Shown here: piece by piece, positions 1 through 13,039 of the stretch
How positions within the stretch are numbered: the first letter of the stretch is position 1
Layout of the letters: the number at the start of each line of letters is the position of its first letter
DNA from: Trichopria drosophilae
Lineage: Eukaryota; Arthropoda; Insecta; Hymenoptera; Diapriidae
Assembly: GCA_030407085.1 (NCBI GenBank)
Contig: CM059582.1
Span: 205,808,001-205,872,000 of the forward strand
Reading direction: 5' to 3'
Length of the DNA stretch: 64,000 nt
Position numbers and translations under genes: made by a program
Notes under the pieces: model-generated
The model's database searches: none
What the model was told of the DNA's origin: nothing
Seen by the model: the letters and a program-made list of their open reading frames with translations, nothing else

Positions 1-149
1 TTTATACTCTGGACATGTCTTCGCGTTAATCTTCGTGTCGTTTTCGAAAATATAATCTGGATTCTAGAATAGTATATTATTTAACAAGGGCGTAATTAGT
101 GACAAACTTCTCAGTTGTCGGAGCTCGATATTTCGCGGGTGTTGCTTAA

Positions 150-760
150 ATATATTTGTCGATTCAGAGAACGTGAAATATCGATTTTACGCCCTCGAGA
201 CGTGCAATCTGTATTTTACGCCCTCGGTCGTAAAATAAAAACAGTCTGAAAATGGACGATTTTTCGAAAAAAAGCTAATAAATACGATTACTTATAATTT
301 TCTCCATTACAATACATTATGTGGTAGACAACAGAAAACGACAATTGTAAATACAAATAAACGCTCAGTAGCAGGGTATTACACGAATTTTCCATTAAAA
401 ACATAAACATTACTGACTGAAAAATAAACTCGGTAATCAGTGTTGCGCGTCGCAGTGATTCGTAAACATCTTTAATTTGTGTGATAGAATGAATGGTCAT
501 TTTACTCCCTCTAAATCGAAAAATATTGTTGGAACCACAGGCGTAAAAGGACCATTTCACGCCCTTGGTGCAAAAATTACTATTTTAATACGACAGGCAG
601 GGTAGCCAGATTTTGACGATCGCAAAATTCCTATTTGAAATGTACATCCCCACTTAGCCTATCTGGCAACCCTGAAGACAGGCGTATTGATAATTTTCGC
701 TCCAGTATTTCAGTGCAGGGCGCAAAATCAAGTTCTACTCCCGGAGTGTTAAAAATGGTT
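150..760. repeat. Degenerate TTTTACGCCC-word array, interrupted by a MITE
   Basis: The words ATTTTACGCCCTCG and its reverse CGTAAAAT recur at about 181-240, 538-570 and 683-745, with variants such as TTTCACGCCC and GGGCGCAAAAT. The spacing is irregular, so no exact period can be given. The same word family returns at 2610-2660, 15470-15690, 19280-19345 and 58130-58870. Both orientations occur inside each block, giving local palindromes. A 77-bp transposon derivative at 598-674 splits the block. No coding content is visible. The biological role is unknown. Confidence 0.6.
598..674. mobile_element. 77-bp hAT-like MITE
   Basis: Two 14-bp terminal inverted repeats, CAGGGTAGCCAGAT (598-611) and ATCTGGCAACCCTG (661-674), differ at one position. 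The eight bases outside the left end (ACGACAGG, 590-597) match the eight outside the right end (AAGACAGG, 675-682) at 7 of 8 positions. An element starting with CAGGG and flanked by an 8-bp target duplication fits the hAT superfamily. At 77 bp it has no coding capacity and would have needed a transposase from elsewhere. It sits inside a TTTTACGCCC-word block. Confidence 0.72.
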
Positions 761-2605
761 TTTATGGATAATTTATACATACCATCATGAATAAGTATGT
801 TATCGACAGCAATGATCACTGTAATTTGAATTTTATGCACAGTAAGACACCAATGATACAATGTATTAATCATTCGTCATTTTGAGCTGCCTTTCTATTG
901 GTAATCTATGCAAGTTATACAAAAGAAAATATTATATAACGATATTATGTATAGAATTAATTTTTATTAGTTTATCGTTGCAAAATGGTGGTTTAATTTC
1001 TTAGAAAATTTTCATCGATATCAGGATTTCGTATTGCTTCTGCTTGCAACTGGCGTTCTATACACACAAGGTGCACCCAGTTAGAGTCAATGAAAGTGAT
1101 CGGGTATTGCATCGGTAGATGCGTAATCGATCGATCTTATCAAGAACTGAATGTTTGTACTGATTGATATCAGTACGAGGGTTGAACGACATTGGCGCTG
1201 ATGTTATTCCGATTTTATAACGTCTTGGATTTGCAAGCAATCTGGAAAAATGTTTATTTACATCAAGCCGTGTGTTCCTTTCCATTCCTTCTAGAATATG
1301 TTAATATCCCCTAACAGCAGGGGTTTAAAAATTATTTTTACGAAGTATTTCAAGCTTATATTAAATTATATTGGTGAACAGAGAATGGAAAAGAAAAGAA
1401 AATATTAAGAACAAAATTTAAATTTATTGAAAGTATTAAAAAATTTCCTGTATTAAATTTTGATAAACTAGTAATTACGTTGTTTATTATATTATTTATC
1501 ATAAATCATATAATATTGACGGGGGGGGGGGAGAAAGGATCACACTTTGTACAAAGAAGTGGGCAAAATTGACTTGCTTAATAAAAATATGTCCTGTTGA
1601 CGTTTTTTTTTTCAGAACAAAAGATTAAGCATTTTACGTAATCAAGGACGATTTATTTTTTTGAAAACAAAATTTTGTACAATTTGTTTTTAAAAATGTC
1701 CACAATTTGAAAAATTGTACATGTTAAAGTTGTTTAAAAACTTACTTTTTGTATGGTTTTGTGGTCAGTTAAACGCTGCTAAGTAAACTTAAGGAATAGT
1801 ATTTCGAGAAGTTATCTAGAATCTTTTTCTTAAAAAAGTAAAAAAAAATGTACCTGTAGGTAATATTTTAATTATGAAAAATCGTTCATAATTTTTAATA
1901 AAATCGATATCTAATATAATATTATTAATTTATGATTAGGATTTTTGTGTAACCTAAAAAAAAACAATTTTATTCAAAGACTTTTTGTAATCATGAAGTC
2001 ACTTTTCAATTTTATATGCTTATTTTTTTTCAAAATCAGTGGAAAGTTTTTTATACAAATCTGACGGTAAAAAAATAACATGGTCTGTTTTTTTCGAAAG
2101 CATTCGAAGGAAAGACGACTGCTAACTGTAAATTTTGGTTTTACGGGTATCTCCTTATAAATTTGTCTTAGGCGTACCTTTTCTTTCCTTTTCCAGACCC
2201 CATATTGAATGAAAAGCTGTTAAATTTGTGTGAAAATCAAGGTCTAATTCAGAAAGAGCGTAAGAAAACCGTAGGATATGAATTGTGGAATAATTTTATT
2301 AAAGATTTCTATGACAACTATTGACATGAAAAACTGTGACAATTTGTTCCGTATTCGGCTTTATCGGGTTAATTTAACCAGCAAAGAATTTAACAGCGAA
2401 CAATGAGAATTAAAATCACAATTTTTACTTAAAAAGGGATTTGAGGTTATCTTTTGAAGTGATTGTTGTGAAAATCATTAATTTGCGAGTAGCTTTGTGA
2501 ACGACTTTTGACAACTAAATAAGCGACTCGGTTTTATTAAAGTACCTAATTCTTCATAAATGTAATTTCCGGGACACGTAGATACAGCAATAAAATAGTA
2601 CTTTT
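761..2605. other. AT-rich non-coding stretch
   Basis: No gene, RNA or clear repeat is visible. Composition is strongly A/T with homopolymer runs. The only notable simple feature is an uninterrupted run of 11 G at 1521-1531. Short open frames here are within random expectation. Confidence 0.6.
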
Positions 2606-2665
2606 TGTACAATGGGCGTAAAATAGGAGTTTTACGTCTCGGTTAGTGATTATACGTCCGACTGT
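2606..2665. repeat. Short TTTTACG-word copy
   Basis: GGGCGTAAAATAGGAGTTTT followed by ACGTCTCGG and a further TTATACGTCCG forms a small two- or three-word copy of the family seen at 150-760. It abuts the foldback unit that starts at 2671. Confidence 0.5.
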
Positions 2666-2670
2666 TACCG

Positions 2671-3046
2671 GTGCGGGTCGAATAACCGACAAATCAATAA
2701 GTCGAAAAGTAAAAAACTGACAGTCAAAAACCGACAATCGAAAAGCCGATAGTCAAAAGACCTACACTTCAAAAAATTACTGTCCGATTATCGATATGTC
2801 TTTTTGTGGGGTACGTGTTTAAAAACCGACAAATCAAAAAATCTACAGTCCTAAAATCAGCAGTTGGAATGCTGACACCGAAAAAGTCGAAACATAAAAA
2901 AAAGACATGTGACTAGCGGACAATCATGTTTTTAAAGTGTCGGTTTTTGGATAGTCGGCTTTTTTACAGCAGCCTATTTGCTTATATATAGGCTTTTTGA
3001 CTGTCGGATTTTTCACATGTCGGCTTTTTGATTTTTCGACCTGCAC
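2671..3046. mobile_element. Foldback-like element with sub-repeated arms
   Basis: The left end begins GTGCGGGTCGAA (2671) and the right end closes with the complement of GTGCAGGTCGAA (to 3046), so the unit starts and ends as an imperfect inverted repeat of about 376 bp. The left half is made of repeats of AAAACCGACA, GTCGAAAAG and GACAGTCAAAAA. The right half holds the same words in reverse orientation, such as TTTTTGACTGTCGG and CATGTCGGCTTTTTG. Arms composed of short internal repeats resemble foldback elements. I could not find a target-site duplication, so mobility is inferred. Compare 22374-22735. Confidence 0.55.
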
Positions 3047-4430
3047 TCATCATGGGTAGTGAAATGGGCATTCTACGACGGCTGAATAGAAAAAAGACAG
3101 TTCGCAAAGCGTTAAAATAAATTTGATTGCACTGCAAAAACTAGTGACTAAATATATCTATAATATATTACAGTACTAAAGGGTACTCTCTTATCCAAAA
3201 AGTGGATGAATATTCATGTTTGGTTTATAGTTTTCATACAAATTGCTTTATTTGAAGCATTTTTATTTGAAGCCATTAACAGAATATGTTATGTTAGCTT
3301 CGAGACGAGAGTTTCCGAATATTGCCGATGATGCTCGCATCGACTATGAATCTTCGGTTTCAAATGTCTCAACGTGGAAACGTCTCGAATTAGCTAAATC
3401 ATCTTAAATGTATGTACTTTTACGTCTCCATATCTCAGATTATAAGTAACAACGAATATTTTATAATCGATTGTCACAAATAATGCCTCTAATCACTTTA
3501 ACACTTTGCATCGAAGACTGATATTGAGACGTTCATTCTAAAAGAACAGTTTCGATGCATCTAGTGTTTAAAATGTTTTTTCAGTGTAATTAAAATTAAA
3601 TACTGTTTATATTAATGGAAAATGCATAGTTAAAATTCAAAAGACAATGCCACAAACAGTATTCAACATTTGGAAACATTGAAAATATAAATTCGAGTTT
3701 GTCTAAAGGTAATATGTACACGAAATGTAAGGAACTTTCATTCTAAAATATCTACCAAATCCATAATATTACCATAAAGTATTAAAAGAATCATATTAAC
3801 GGATATGATAGTCTTAAATTATTAAAATAATCTCAATAAATGAACAGTATATCAACATTTATAATAAAAATTATACGTACATAATGCATCATTTACCTGT
3901 ATCACATTTTCCTGCATTTTTAAAATTAGCATTCTTTAAGATACTTTTATTGCCTTCTATACGTGTTATCTTATTCCGGAGCAATACGAATTTAATACGA
4001 TCAGCTAATCTTTATAGATGCATCACCCACGCGAAATTAAGATAAAGCAACACGTGAGTAAATGGAAGAAGAAAATGTTACAAATTCACTTCTAAACGGA
4101 ACTAGTAATTGCATTACTCAATAACTTTTATAAACACTAAATTTTCTAAAATACGGTTCTCACACCAAGGAAATTATTATTATTATTAATATAAAGCATA
4201 AATCATACACGAGAAAAATATTCTTGGAAATTTTCCCATTCCAGATGGTAATTTTGGAACAAAACTTGCAGAATGAGGAAATTGGCTTTTCTTTCTGATA
4301 AAAATGACTGTCAGCACTTTATTTTTAATGCAGATGACTAGGATTTGTACTATTCAAAATGTCGGATCCAATATGGCGAACGAATGTTTGAATAATTAAT
4401 TTTATTTATTTAGATCTTCCATTTCTGTCC
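3047..4430. other. AT-rich non-coding stretch
   Basis: No gene or array is seen. Near the end, 4356-4380 carries a CGGATCCAATATGGCGAACG word belonging to the dispersed ATGGCGG family described at 21215-21480. Confidence 0.55.
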
Positions 4431-4439
4431 AACCGAAAT

Positions 4440-5215
4440 CTCTAAATTCCTTGGAATAAAATTTCACTTTTTAATAGTAAGACTTCACTCCAAGCAAAAG
4501 TGAAAGGTAAGCCACTCCGTATGGAGTAAATTTCACTCTTTCTTTAGAACGGGTTTTTTCACTCCAGATGTAGAGCGAAATATAAGTTCTACGAATGTAA
4601 GGAAATATAATGTTTTATTAAGAAATAAATGAATAATGCGCAGAATTTGTGTAAAGTTTGGGTCAACTTGAAATTGTTTACTCAATCTTTGGGACAATTG
4701 TTGCTGCAGCATTTAGTAGGAGGGAATTACTCTCTCAATTTCTTAGAGTGAGAATTCACTCTTTAATCAGTGAATATTCAACTCTTTTACGACAGTTGCT
4801 CGGTTTTCACTAACCAAAAAGTGAATTTGTTAACTAAAATTTTCACTCCAAGAAATTTAGAGAGTAAATGCTATAACATTTCCAGAAAAAACATAATAAA
4901 ATTAAATCACTGTTCTTAAATTTAATATCAGTCCATTTAAAAATCTATCTTTGAAACTAATAGCACTTCAGTAATCACAAAATCTCACTCTCTTTGGAAT
5001 GAATTTTAACTACGCATAGACTAAGATTTCCCTCCACGCGAAGAGTAAATTATCACTGCAACATTTCGGGTGAATATCTTCACTCTTTCATTTGGTATGA
5101 CTGATCGATCTCCTGTAAAGTGGGTTTTCACTCCTTTTTGAGTAAGCACCCTCCTCAATCTAGATTTGCAGTGAAAATATCACTCTAAGAGATTTAGAGA
5201 GAATATTATGACAAT
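4440..5215. repeat. Degenerate TTCACTC/GAGTGAA array
   Basis: TTCACTCT, TTCACTCC, TTTCACTC and their complements AGAGTGA and GAGTAAA recur every few tens of bases in both orientations, separated by variable AT-rich spacers with words such as AATTTAGAGAG. No fixed period can be read by eye. The block ends near 5215, before unrelated sequence that includes a GGCGGCAGC-containing segment. Confidence 0.6.
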
Positions 5216-6505
5216 GAGAGCCACTGACGTAAAGCGTAAAGCTCCCAGTGTTGCGACCGCTCCTGGCGGCAGCAAAAATAATTATAAGAAATAAATATAT
5301 TTCGCCCATTTTTCGAAATTTAATTTAAATTTTTTTCTCTAGCGCCATCTGTGTAGCTTATTCAAGGGAAATATTGTTGTGGTTATTTCTTGGGACCCTT
5401 TGAACCTTGCAACACTCATTTACATTCACGATTAACACTTCAACTCTGTGCGGTAACTAAAATACTGAATTCAACTTATTTCACTTTTCAGGATATTAAA
5501 AATAAACAAGTTTTTAAAGAAAATAATTATCCAGATCACAACATATCTTTTCAGTTAAAAAAAATGTCAATGGATTTTCAGATAAAATTAAAAAATTAAT
5601 GGCTACCAAAAACGTTCTAATTGTATATAAACCTTGTAATAACAACACAGAAATTATTCATTCACATAGAGATAAATTAGATATTTTATATCGTAGTATA
5701 CGATACTGTATACATACGACAAACAGTTCTATTATTACGAGATATAGTAAACAAACACAAGAGAAACATTTTAGGAGATAATTCTAAATTAACGAGTTTA
5801 AGGATGCATTAAATACCGGTCATAGTTTTGATTAGTATAATATTAAAATTTTAGCATCTGCAATCACTAGTAAAAAGAACATTTGTTATTATTATTAAAA
5901 AAAAACAAACAAACAAGAAAGTCACTTTGATTTAATAAGTAAAAATAATTTTTTAATACAAATAAAATTCTTTTTCATATATAGTTTTGATTTATAAAAA
6001 ACCATATTTACTAAGTTTTCTTCGAAACTTAAAACCTTTTTTCCTGTTCTTAAGTTTAAAACTTTTCACGATAGCAACATTTTTTGAAAGTCTTAGGTAA
6101 GAGTTTGTTGACTTTTTCATGATTGATTACACAACTTAAAAATAATACCTGTAGTTAATAATACCTTTAGCTGTTTTTAATCACTTTATTTTTTATATAA
6201 AAAAAAAGATGACATTGTTTTTTGTATAATTTTCTTTTGTATATATGATTTTATCTTTTTTTGTTTTATTGCAGAAATAACAAAATTTTGAAACGGGTCT
6301 GATATCAATTGATCAAAACGTCCAACTGTGAGTTACAATTGCGTTCAAATCTTTCCTTTTTGCCAAGTGATATTAAAAATTACATATTGTATTCAATATA
6401 AAGATAAAGAACATTAACACATCAAGAACATCCCTTGTAAGTTTGTACCTATTTCAGAGCATAAAATGTAAAAGTAACGTATAGATACTTATATGTACCA
6501 ATTTA
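5216..6505. other. AT-rich non-coding stretch
   Basis: No convincing gene. Two short adjacent open frames on the plus strand (5390-5599, 69 codons; 5599-5781, 60 codons) have AT-driven composition (Lys, Asn, Ile, Thr rich) and no recognisable domain. A small (AAAC)n run lies near 5896-5917. Confidence 0.55.
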
Positions 6506-6509
6506 TGTA

Positions 6510-6753
6510 CAATAGCCCCCGCCCTAAGTTATAACGCTAATGTTATAACATCGTTTAGTTAGGACATTCTAAAATAAATACTGACTTAACTTAGGACGGA
6601 GGTTACTCTACAGCTCATTACCCCTCTTCCGCGAGTGTAGGCGTAACCGAAGCATTCCAATCATTTCCGATCTCTGCCGAATAACGACGCGGAACGATGT
6701 GGTGGGGGGCTGGTATAAGCTTTAAGCGGTATAACTTAGGACGAAGACTGCTG
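6510..6753. mobile_element. pogo/Tigger-like MITE, family 1, copy 1
   Basis: The left end CAATAGCCCCCGCCCTAAG (preceded by TA, 6508-6509) is matched in reverse by the right end CTTAGGACGAAGACTGCTG (to 6753). The interior contains CGCGAGTGTAGGCGTAACCG and GATGTGGTGGGGGG, found in the opposite orientation in the copy at 49814-50095. A terminal CAGTAG-like motif and a TA target site are typical of the pogo/Tigger branch of Tc1/mariner. No transposase fragment is present. An extra internal ACTTAGGACGGAG near 6589 suggests rearrangement. Confidence 0.65.
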
Positions 6754-8325
6754 AACATTATTTTCTTCTTATTTATTTCTGAAATTACGTTTCTATGGGC
6801 AGTCGCGGTAAATTTATTAGTTTATATCGTTATTTTTTATACATTATAACTGTATTTCCATAAGGAAACATAAATTTTCGTTTAAAATGTTCAAAATGTA
6901 TTTAATATGCAAATTATGCATACATGATATTTTTGTTTTTATCAAAACAAGCCAAGAAAAAAAGGAAACACAAAATATGATGACGATTGCGGTATATTTT
7001 GTACCGTGTCCGTTTCTAGCAAGGGTGAACTGAATTAAGCAAAGGGTCTACCATATGAATACAAAGACAATCCACGCACGCAACTTATTCTTTAATCATC
7101 TCTACCGCACAACGGTCGACCACACGGGTTCTTGATCTTGCCAAATTGGTTACGTTTTGACCTCTAGTAACCCTTCGGTCATATCATTTTCAGCCACTAA
7201 TTACCTTCATCTGTATGTATAGCTAGGGGGAATAGACGGTACATTCCCTAAGATAAAAAATAATAGCTAAAATTTGAAAATGTTAAAATTATAGGAATTT
7301 GAAGTCTATTTTCCAATATCTGTAATTGTTTTCCATTATGGCGTCGAGTATGGCAAACAAAAGAATATTTTTTTAAATAAAAGTCTTTTTTTTATAAACG
7401 GACCTTGTCCAATAGAATTATTCTTCTGGATGAGACGGAGTAATTAATTGTACTAAAAGATAGTATTATGCACATCCTGGAATCCAAGATGGCGGCCTCA
7501 AATTGCATCATTTTCTACGATCGAATACGACTTGTTATTGGAATCTTTAAATTCACTTTTTAACTAAACATGAATCATTGATTAATTGTCAAAATCAGAA
7601 TCTGGTCATGGTTTCCACAAAAGAAAACTCGGTAAAAGCCGCTGCAAAGTAAGTGATTGCTCAATCAAAAGAATAATCTAAAGTAAATAGTAAAAGTGCC
7701 ACGTTATCATTTTTTGCTGTACGTAAAATCTCGACAAAACGCCTTTAACCGTTCAGGTAGAGCCTGGATTTAATTTATACGACAATAATCGACTCTTTGA
7801 AAATTCCTCTCACGAATATATCCCGAAGTGAGAATTCCAGATAACCTCTGGGCTAGTTCTGGACGCGAAATTCCTCTATCCATATTTTTCATCCATTTAT
7901 AAGATAACGTTTTCCATTCTTATGCGACTTCCCTTCTAGCCCTATCCTTCTTTCCGTCAATTTTTCAAATTCGTCCGCGAAACTCGGGCCGTCACACCGA
8001 AGGGGTGGCTGCAACCCGTGTGCCTCAAGGGGTGAAGTCTGTTTGCTCATGAAATATGCAGGCATACGCCCTCCATAACTACTCGGTGCAGGCACCGAGA
8101 CTCGCGTGCACTGAAGCACCGCTGCCTCGAGATTTTCTACGCTTCAACCGACGCGAAACCTAGTGCACTTCGACCCTGCACTAGCTAGTTTTTCTCAGCG
8201 TTCTTTATACATTTTTTATAATGACAGCTGTTGGAGAAACAATCCAACGTGCTGTATTTTCCATTGTCACCTTCCATTTTGGGTGATGCAGAAATTTGCT
8301 GAAATTATTCAAATTTCCATTTCCA
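6754..8325. other. Non-coding stretch with a perfect ATGGCGGC word and a CpG-rich patch
   Basis: 7318-7500 contains relics of the dispersed ATGGCGG family, including CAAGATGGCGGC at 7485-7496, which matches the known YY1/Pho core. 7960-8170 is richer in GC and CpG than its surroundings and contains a 76-codon minus-strand frame without a recognisable domain. No repeat is evident in that patch. Confidence 0.5.
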
Positions 8326-8329
8326 GCTA

Positions 8330-8600
8330 GGCTGGATGTCCATAATCCTTGTCACTTAGGTAGAATTGGCCCATATAGAAATGAAGTTCCAGGGATCCAA
8401 ACTGGTTAACCTGATCAAAGAATTAAGCAGATTTGGTCCCGATATAAACCTGGTTTTGGCTGGAATCCAGATGAGCTAACCCGCGCCATTAGGATTCCGA
8501 TTACAACAAGTGTAACCTGGTCGGGTTATGACCCTAGCCAGGTCAGCGTTTTTCAATCTAACCTGGACAAAGACCCGGCTGGATTCTGGTCACTTGGGTA
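8330..8600 (-). repeat. CCTGGTTA/GGCTGGATTCC degenerate repeat, copy 1
   Basis: Words such as AACCTGG, GGCTGGAATCCAG, TCGGGTTATGACC and GACCCGGCTGGATTC recur across the block. Read on the minus strand it resembles 15715-16030: both contain GGCTGGATTCCAGCC-type and TAACCCGGCT-type words, then GTTAACCAG, then a TTTCTAT(A/G)(T/A)GGG end. I treat them as two inverted copies of one repeat, with no coding capacity. Confidence 0.6.
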
Positions 8601-10030
8601 CGGAAACTGCTTCCCAGACTCATACCTTCACAGGGTCCACGTCTTATAGTAACTTATCATTGAGGTCATTAGATGCCAGAAGAGCATAAAAACCATCACT
8701 GACACTTGAGTTTAAAAGCTTCCTCATAATTCTACTTGTTGGAATTCAATATATTTTTATTTACATGACAGCAAAAGTCATTGATACAATCTTTTAATGT
8801 CAGAAAAAACGAGATCAGACTATTTCCACTCCACTTATTACATCCGCCCCTTCCACAACGATTTAAGTAAACAGATGTTTACAGATCGTGCAGTAAACGC
8901 ACCCCGGAAGTGATTCGACGGCATTAAATTTTAAACATTTAACGCCTTAAATATTCATCGATAAACAGGGTCAAGCGAAATACCGCCTCGAGAATACCTG
9001 TCCATCAGCGGACTAATAAAAGCAAGTTTGTAACAAGCGCTAGTTGTGGATTTTGTCGAAGGGGTAATTGCCGTCAGTGATTTTCAATCCGGGGGTACAA
9101 ACATAACGGGTGTAAAGAACGACATATGCTACCCTCCAGGTTGAACAATCGAACGCGTGACACATCCTACGGATATACGTGACGCGATTTCGTGCAACAC
9201 GTTACATCAGGCTTTACAATCCGTTTATCCTTGTAAGCGATATAAGCGTGCAAACGTCTATCCCGTGATATCGGCCATATGTTTGAAGTTTATCAAAGCG
9301 CAGTCGCCTTGACGAACCGTCAATCCTCCTTAGCTCGTTGTCGTTGAATTATTCACAAAGTTCCAAACACTGCTCTCTAAACGCGTGTTTGAAAATTTGT
9401 CTTGGGATGTCAAGACTTAGATTGATGTGTACATATTAAACAACAGGTCGTCCTCTCAGGGTTTGTCGGTTGCAACAAAGTGATTCATTTAATTAAGTCA
9501 CTTATTTATTGCAAAAATTTAATACGTCCCAATGACGTTTTAGGGTGATATGTGGAAGTGTTTCAAAATTGCAAATATTTTTCAACATTGGACGGAAATA
9601 TACCTGGAAATTTACATTACATGATAAGGAGTAGGGTTTACCTTAGTTAAATTTTCAGGTCGAAATGATAGATTCGAAAGGGAGTGACGAAGGAAACCGC
9701 ATCGCTTTGTGCTCAGAGGAAAAGACTCGTCTTGGTAAACGAGCGTTAGATCTCAATCGGTCGGAGGAAATTCAGAGTTCTCTCTTGTTACGAACGCGAG
9801 ATGTGTAGCTATTTGCTCAATTTATAGGCATTTCATGTATGTATATCCACACACATTCACATCGCACTAACCTTGCCCAGGTCGACCGGGATTACTCACC
9901 CTTACTCGCCGAATCTTCCGCAAGGTACCACCAGTCAGTCAACTCTACTGGTCGAACGGCAGCGTCGATTATCGATTCAGGTTTCATCGACACGGATGGA
10001 GACATGCCTTAAACATCGCTGATGTTTGAT
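8601..10030. other. Largely unique, CpG-rich non-coding segment
   Basis: From about 8830 to 10010 the sequence is non-repetitive, with frequent CpG and mixed composition, unlike the AT-rich flanks. No open frame of useful length or splice-bounded exon with recognisable translation is apparent. It is a candidate for conserved regulatory DNA or the flank of a distant gene, by composition only. Confidence 0.4.
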
Positions 10031-12175
10031 GTAATCATATTTTTTAATTTTTTCACTTCTCTGCACTTCAAAATATGTCCAGAATGTATATCGACATCAG
10101 CGCTGAAATGAGACATGACACAAGATAGGGAGAAGATAAGCTATGATGGTCTCCATGGAACATGAAGTTTGGATTTAATTCGCTAATGTGCAGGATAATC
10201 ATTACATTGTAATATCACGTAATACCAGCTGCTTAAGACGACTAATGCGTAGTACCCTGACAATGTGAGTTCTGGAACATACCGGGGGATTACATTTTTT
10301 TAATACCACTTATTTATTTATTTATTAATTTCTCATGAATTTCACGATTAAACAACCCGAAATACAATTTCTACTTCAACAGTAGAAGATACGTATATCA
10401 CGTTTCAAGGACAAAAGGTAGAACAATATTTTGATCACGTTTCATCACCCCTCGTATCCATGTTTAACAAACCTCTTACTACCTCATAAACCAAATCGTT
10501 TTCCGAAAATTACCCCAAAATTTAAAACTCAAATAAGCGACTAAAATTAGCGTTATAATTAACGTTCAGGCATACATCGCAACTAATCTCACAGAAATGC
10601 AACCTTCGAAGAAAGGAAAGTGTGACAACGTAGAATTTGCCTTTCGTATTTAAACGTTGTCAGACTCGCTGCAAATGTTCATCGACATTGCAATTCTCTC
10701 ATTAACCGTCTTTTTTCCAGGTCGTGTTCCCCAGCCTGGTCCTTTGCTTTTCTTGTACGTGCATTCATTCGAGTGCCGTTCTCGAGTAACGAAATGAACC
10801 TCCTCGAATCGGCACGAACGTCTTTACTTTAGTTCACGGGAATACCACTCCGAATAATTGAGGGGGTTAATGGATACCAGCGAGCTGGAGTCTTGTTTGC
10901 ACAGTTTTAAAACAGGAGCGCGTAGGAGGCTTTTTTTACAAAAGGCCCTGCCAAAAGCTGGAAATAGTGGAAAACGACACCTGGAGGAAAGAAGGATAGA
11001 GAGCAGACCGTTCGTCCATCAGGGATTGTCGAGGGAGTAATAAAATATTTCGAGTACTAAGATAATATTCATTTAATTTAGATATGGTCAGAAATGAATG
11101 GTTTGAACGAATATTGTAAAATAAGTATGCGATAAAATAATTAGTTTTGAAATAGAAAGAAGCAACATGTTCTAGTATTGATATTTATTTTAATACGTAT
11201 ATTTTAATATTCTTTAAAAATACTCAATCAGCACCAGAGTCTAATGAATGTATTCTATTTTATACCCATGAGTCCGAAGTTTGAAGAAATAATGATCATC
11301 GGGCCTGTAATATCTGGACTATGTACGTACATCTCCTCTACACCTGGTGTCCTAACAACACATCAGTGTCGTCTAGGACAAACCCACAGAATTCATTTTT
11401 GTAAAAATTACTTTCTTTAATTCAAAGCACACCGTTTTTTCTTCACTGACATCTTTAATGGGTCTTCTGTAAATGACAAACCACCTCTGGAGCATTCCAT
11501 GCGAAGTGGACCACCATTTTTTAATTTTGTGTTTACCGATTTTTAATTAAAATGTAATGAAAATGTAGTCGTTTCGACCATGTATAATCCAAAAATATCA
11601 ATGATTAACATGAAGTTATAGTTTATTTAATGATTTTTTTTGTATTCAGTTGTTTGCGGTATTTTATTTTGTTAGGCAAAATGATGATATTACAAAATAT
11701 TGTCTTACATGTTTGTTGTACATTTTTTTGACGAGCTTTAAGATAAAAATATCTATTTCCAATTTCAATTGCAATCAATAAAAAAAACTTAATTAAAAAT
11801 TTCAAAATTTCGGGTATTTTTAAAAATCTGAAAAAAATCACAAATATACAAAATTTCATTACGAACATGATAACATATTAAATAAAGTGGTAACTGAAGA
11901 GCGTATATGCATAAAAATACATTAAAAGAGGTTATTAAAAAATAAGTCCCCTGAGTACAGTATGATTGCATGCAGTACAGGGGCCTTCTATTTTTCATTT
12001 TCATCTTTCCGTATCTCGGTTAAAAAATAACGAAAAATCAGTTTTTTTTTTCATTTTGAAGAGGAAGAATAGCTCTTTCACGCCAAATTTACGGTTTACA
12101 GATACATTTAGAGCATATAATAAAAAAAATAGGAAATCCTGGTTGTCTGGAACGAAGTGGTTCAAATAAGATATT
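10031..12175. other. Non-coding stretch
   Basis: 10550-11040 is moderately GC- and CpG-rich and unique, with a 60-codon plus-strand frame of no recognisable family. The rest is AT-rich, with a (TTTA)n run near 10308-10327. No RNA gene or array is seen. Confidence 0.45.
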
Positions 12176-12179
12176 CCGG

Positions 12180-12605
12180 TAACATTAAATTTGAAATATT
12201 TGCATTATTCTTTGAATATTTTGGCGTTGTCATATTCGAAATTTCTCAAACATCTGGAACTGGACATTGTCAAAATGTTACGCAGGATATGCTGTAAAAC
12301 ATTACAGCTGAGACATTCTGAAAATATTTAATTTCAAACATTGTTTGTTTGTTGTTTGTTTGTTCATGTATTATAGCCATGGACATTAAGTCCTAAAACA
12401 TTCTATACGTATTCTATGGTGCTCAAAATACTCTGGAAATGTCTCACTTGGAATGGCTCACCATTTCTCAAATTTGACATCGCTAGAATGTTTCTAGCTA
12501 GAACGAAAAACGTCGCAGTACATGAAAATATTTGCAGGTGGGACATTCTGAAAATATTTGCAGATGGGACATTCTGAAAATATTTTATTTGAAACATTCT
12601 TATAC
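12180..12605. repeat. ACATTCTGAAAATATT degenerate array
   Basis: The word ACATTCTGAAAATATT and variants recur. The best-preserved part is a 26-bp direct repeat around 12525-12590, seen twice and a fraction, with only an A/G difference in TTTGCAGGTGGG versus TTTGCAGATGGG. Weaker copies with TTCTAGAATATT or ATATTCTGGAAAT occur at 13860-13935 and 14105-14390. A (TTTG)n microsatellite at 12341-12363 interrupts the block. Confidence 0.65.
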
Positions 12606-13039
12606 GTGTATGTGGTTGGGGATGTACAATTTGCGTAAAATGCCGACAATTTGGCTGAAACTGAATTAATGTATGATCTTTATAAAGAAAAAGGTATAAA
12701 ATTTAATAAACATTCTTGAGATAAAAAAATAAACATGATTAAAAGACAAATTGTCTATAAAACTCAACCTAATATGTTTTCCGAGTAGGTATTAATCTAT
12801 ATGACAAACTGTGCCATATTCAAATTATATATATAAGGATGATAATTTCTGAACCTTGAAGCCTTTACGGATATTTGTCTACTACTACTAAAAATCATTT
12901 TTCCAGCTAGTTAGACCCAGGGATGCAGTATGTTCGGGAAAAACATTTAATAACGTTTCCAAGCATTTAATTTTCACTAATACTGGTATTGTTGAATGAA
13001 GACAGTATTACTATTCATGAAAACAAATGAAGACCTGCT

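Noticed and set aside
1521..1531. Run of 11 G as a G-quadruplex or assembly gap artefact
   Set aside because: A single run cannot form a quadruplex alone, and nothing nearby supports a special role. Its length may be a sequencing artefact.
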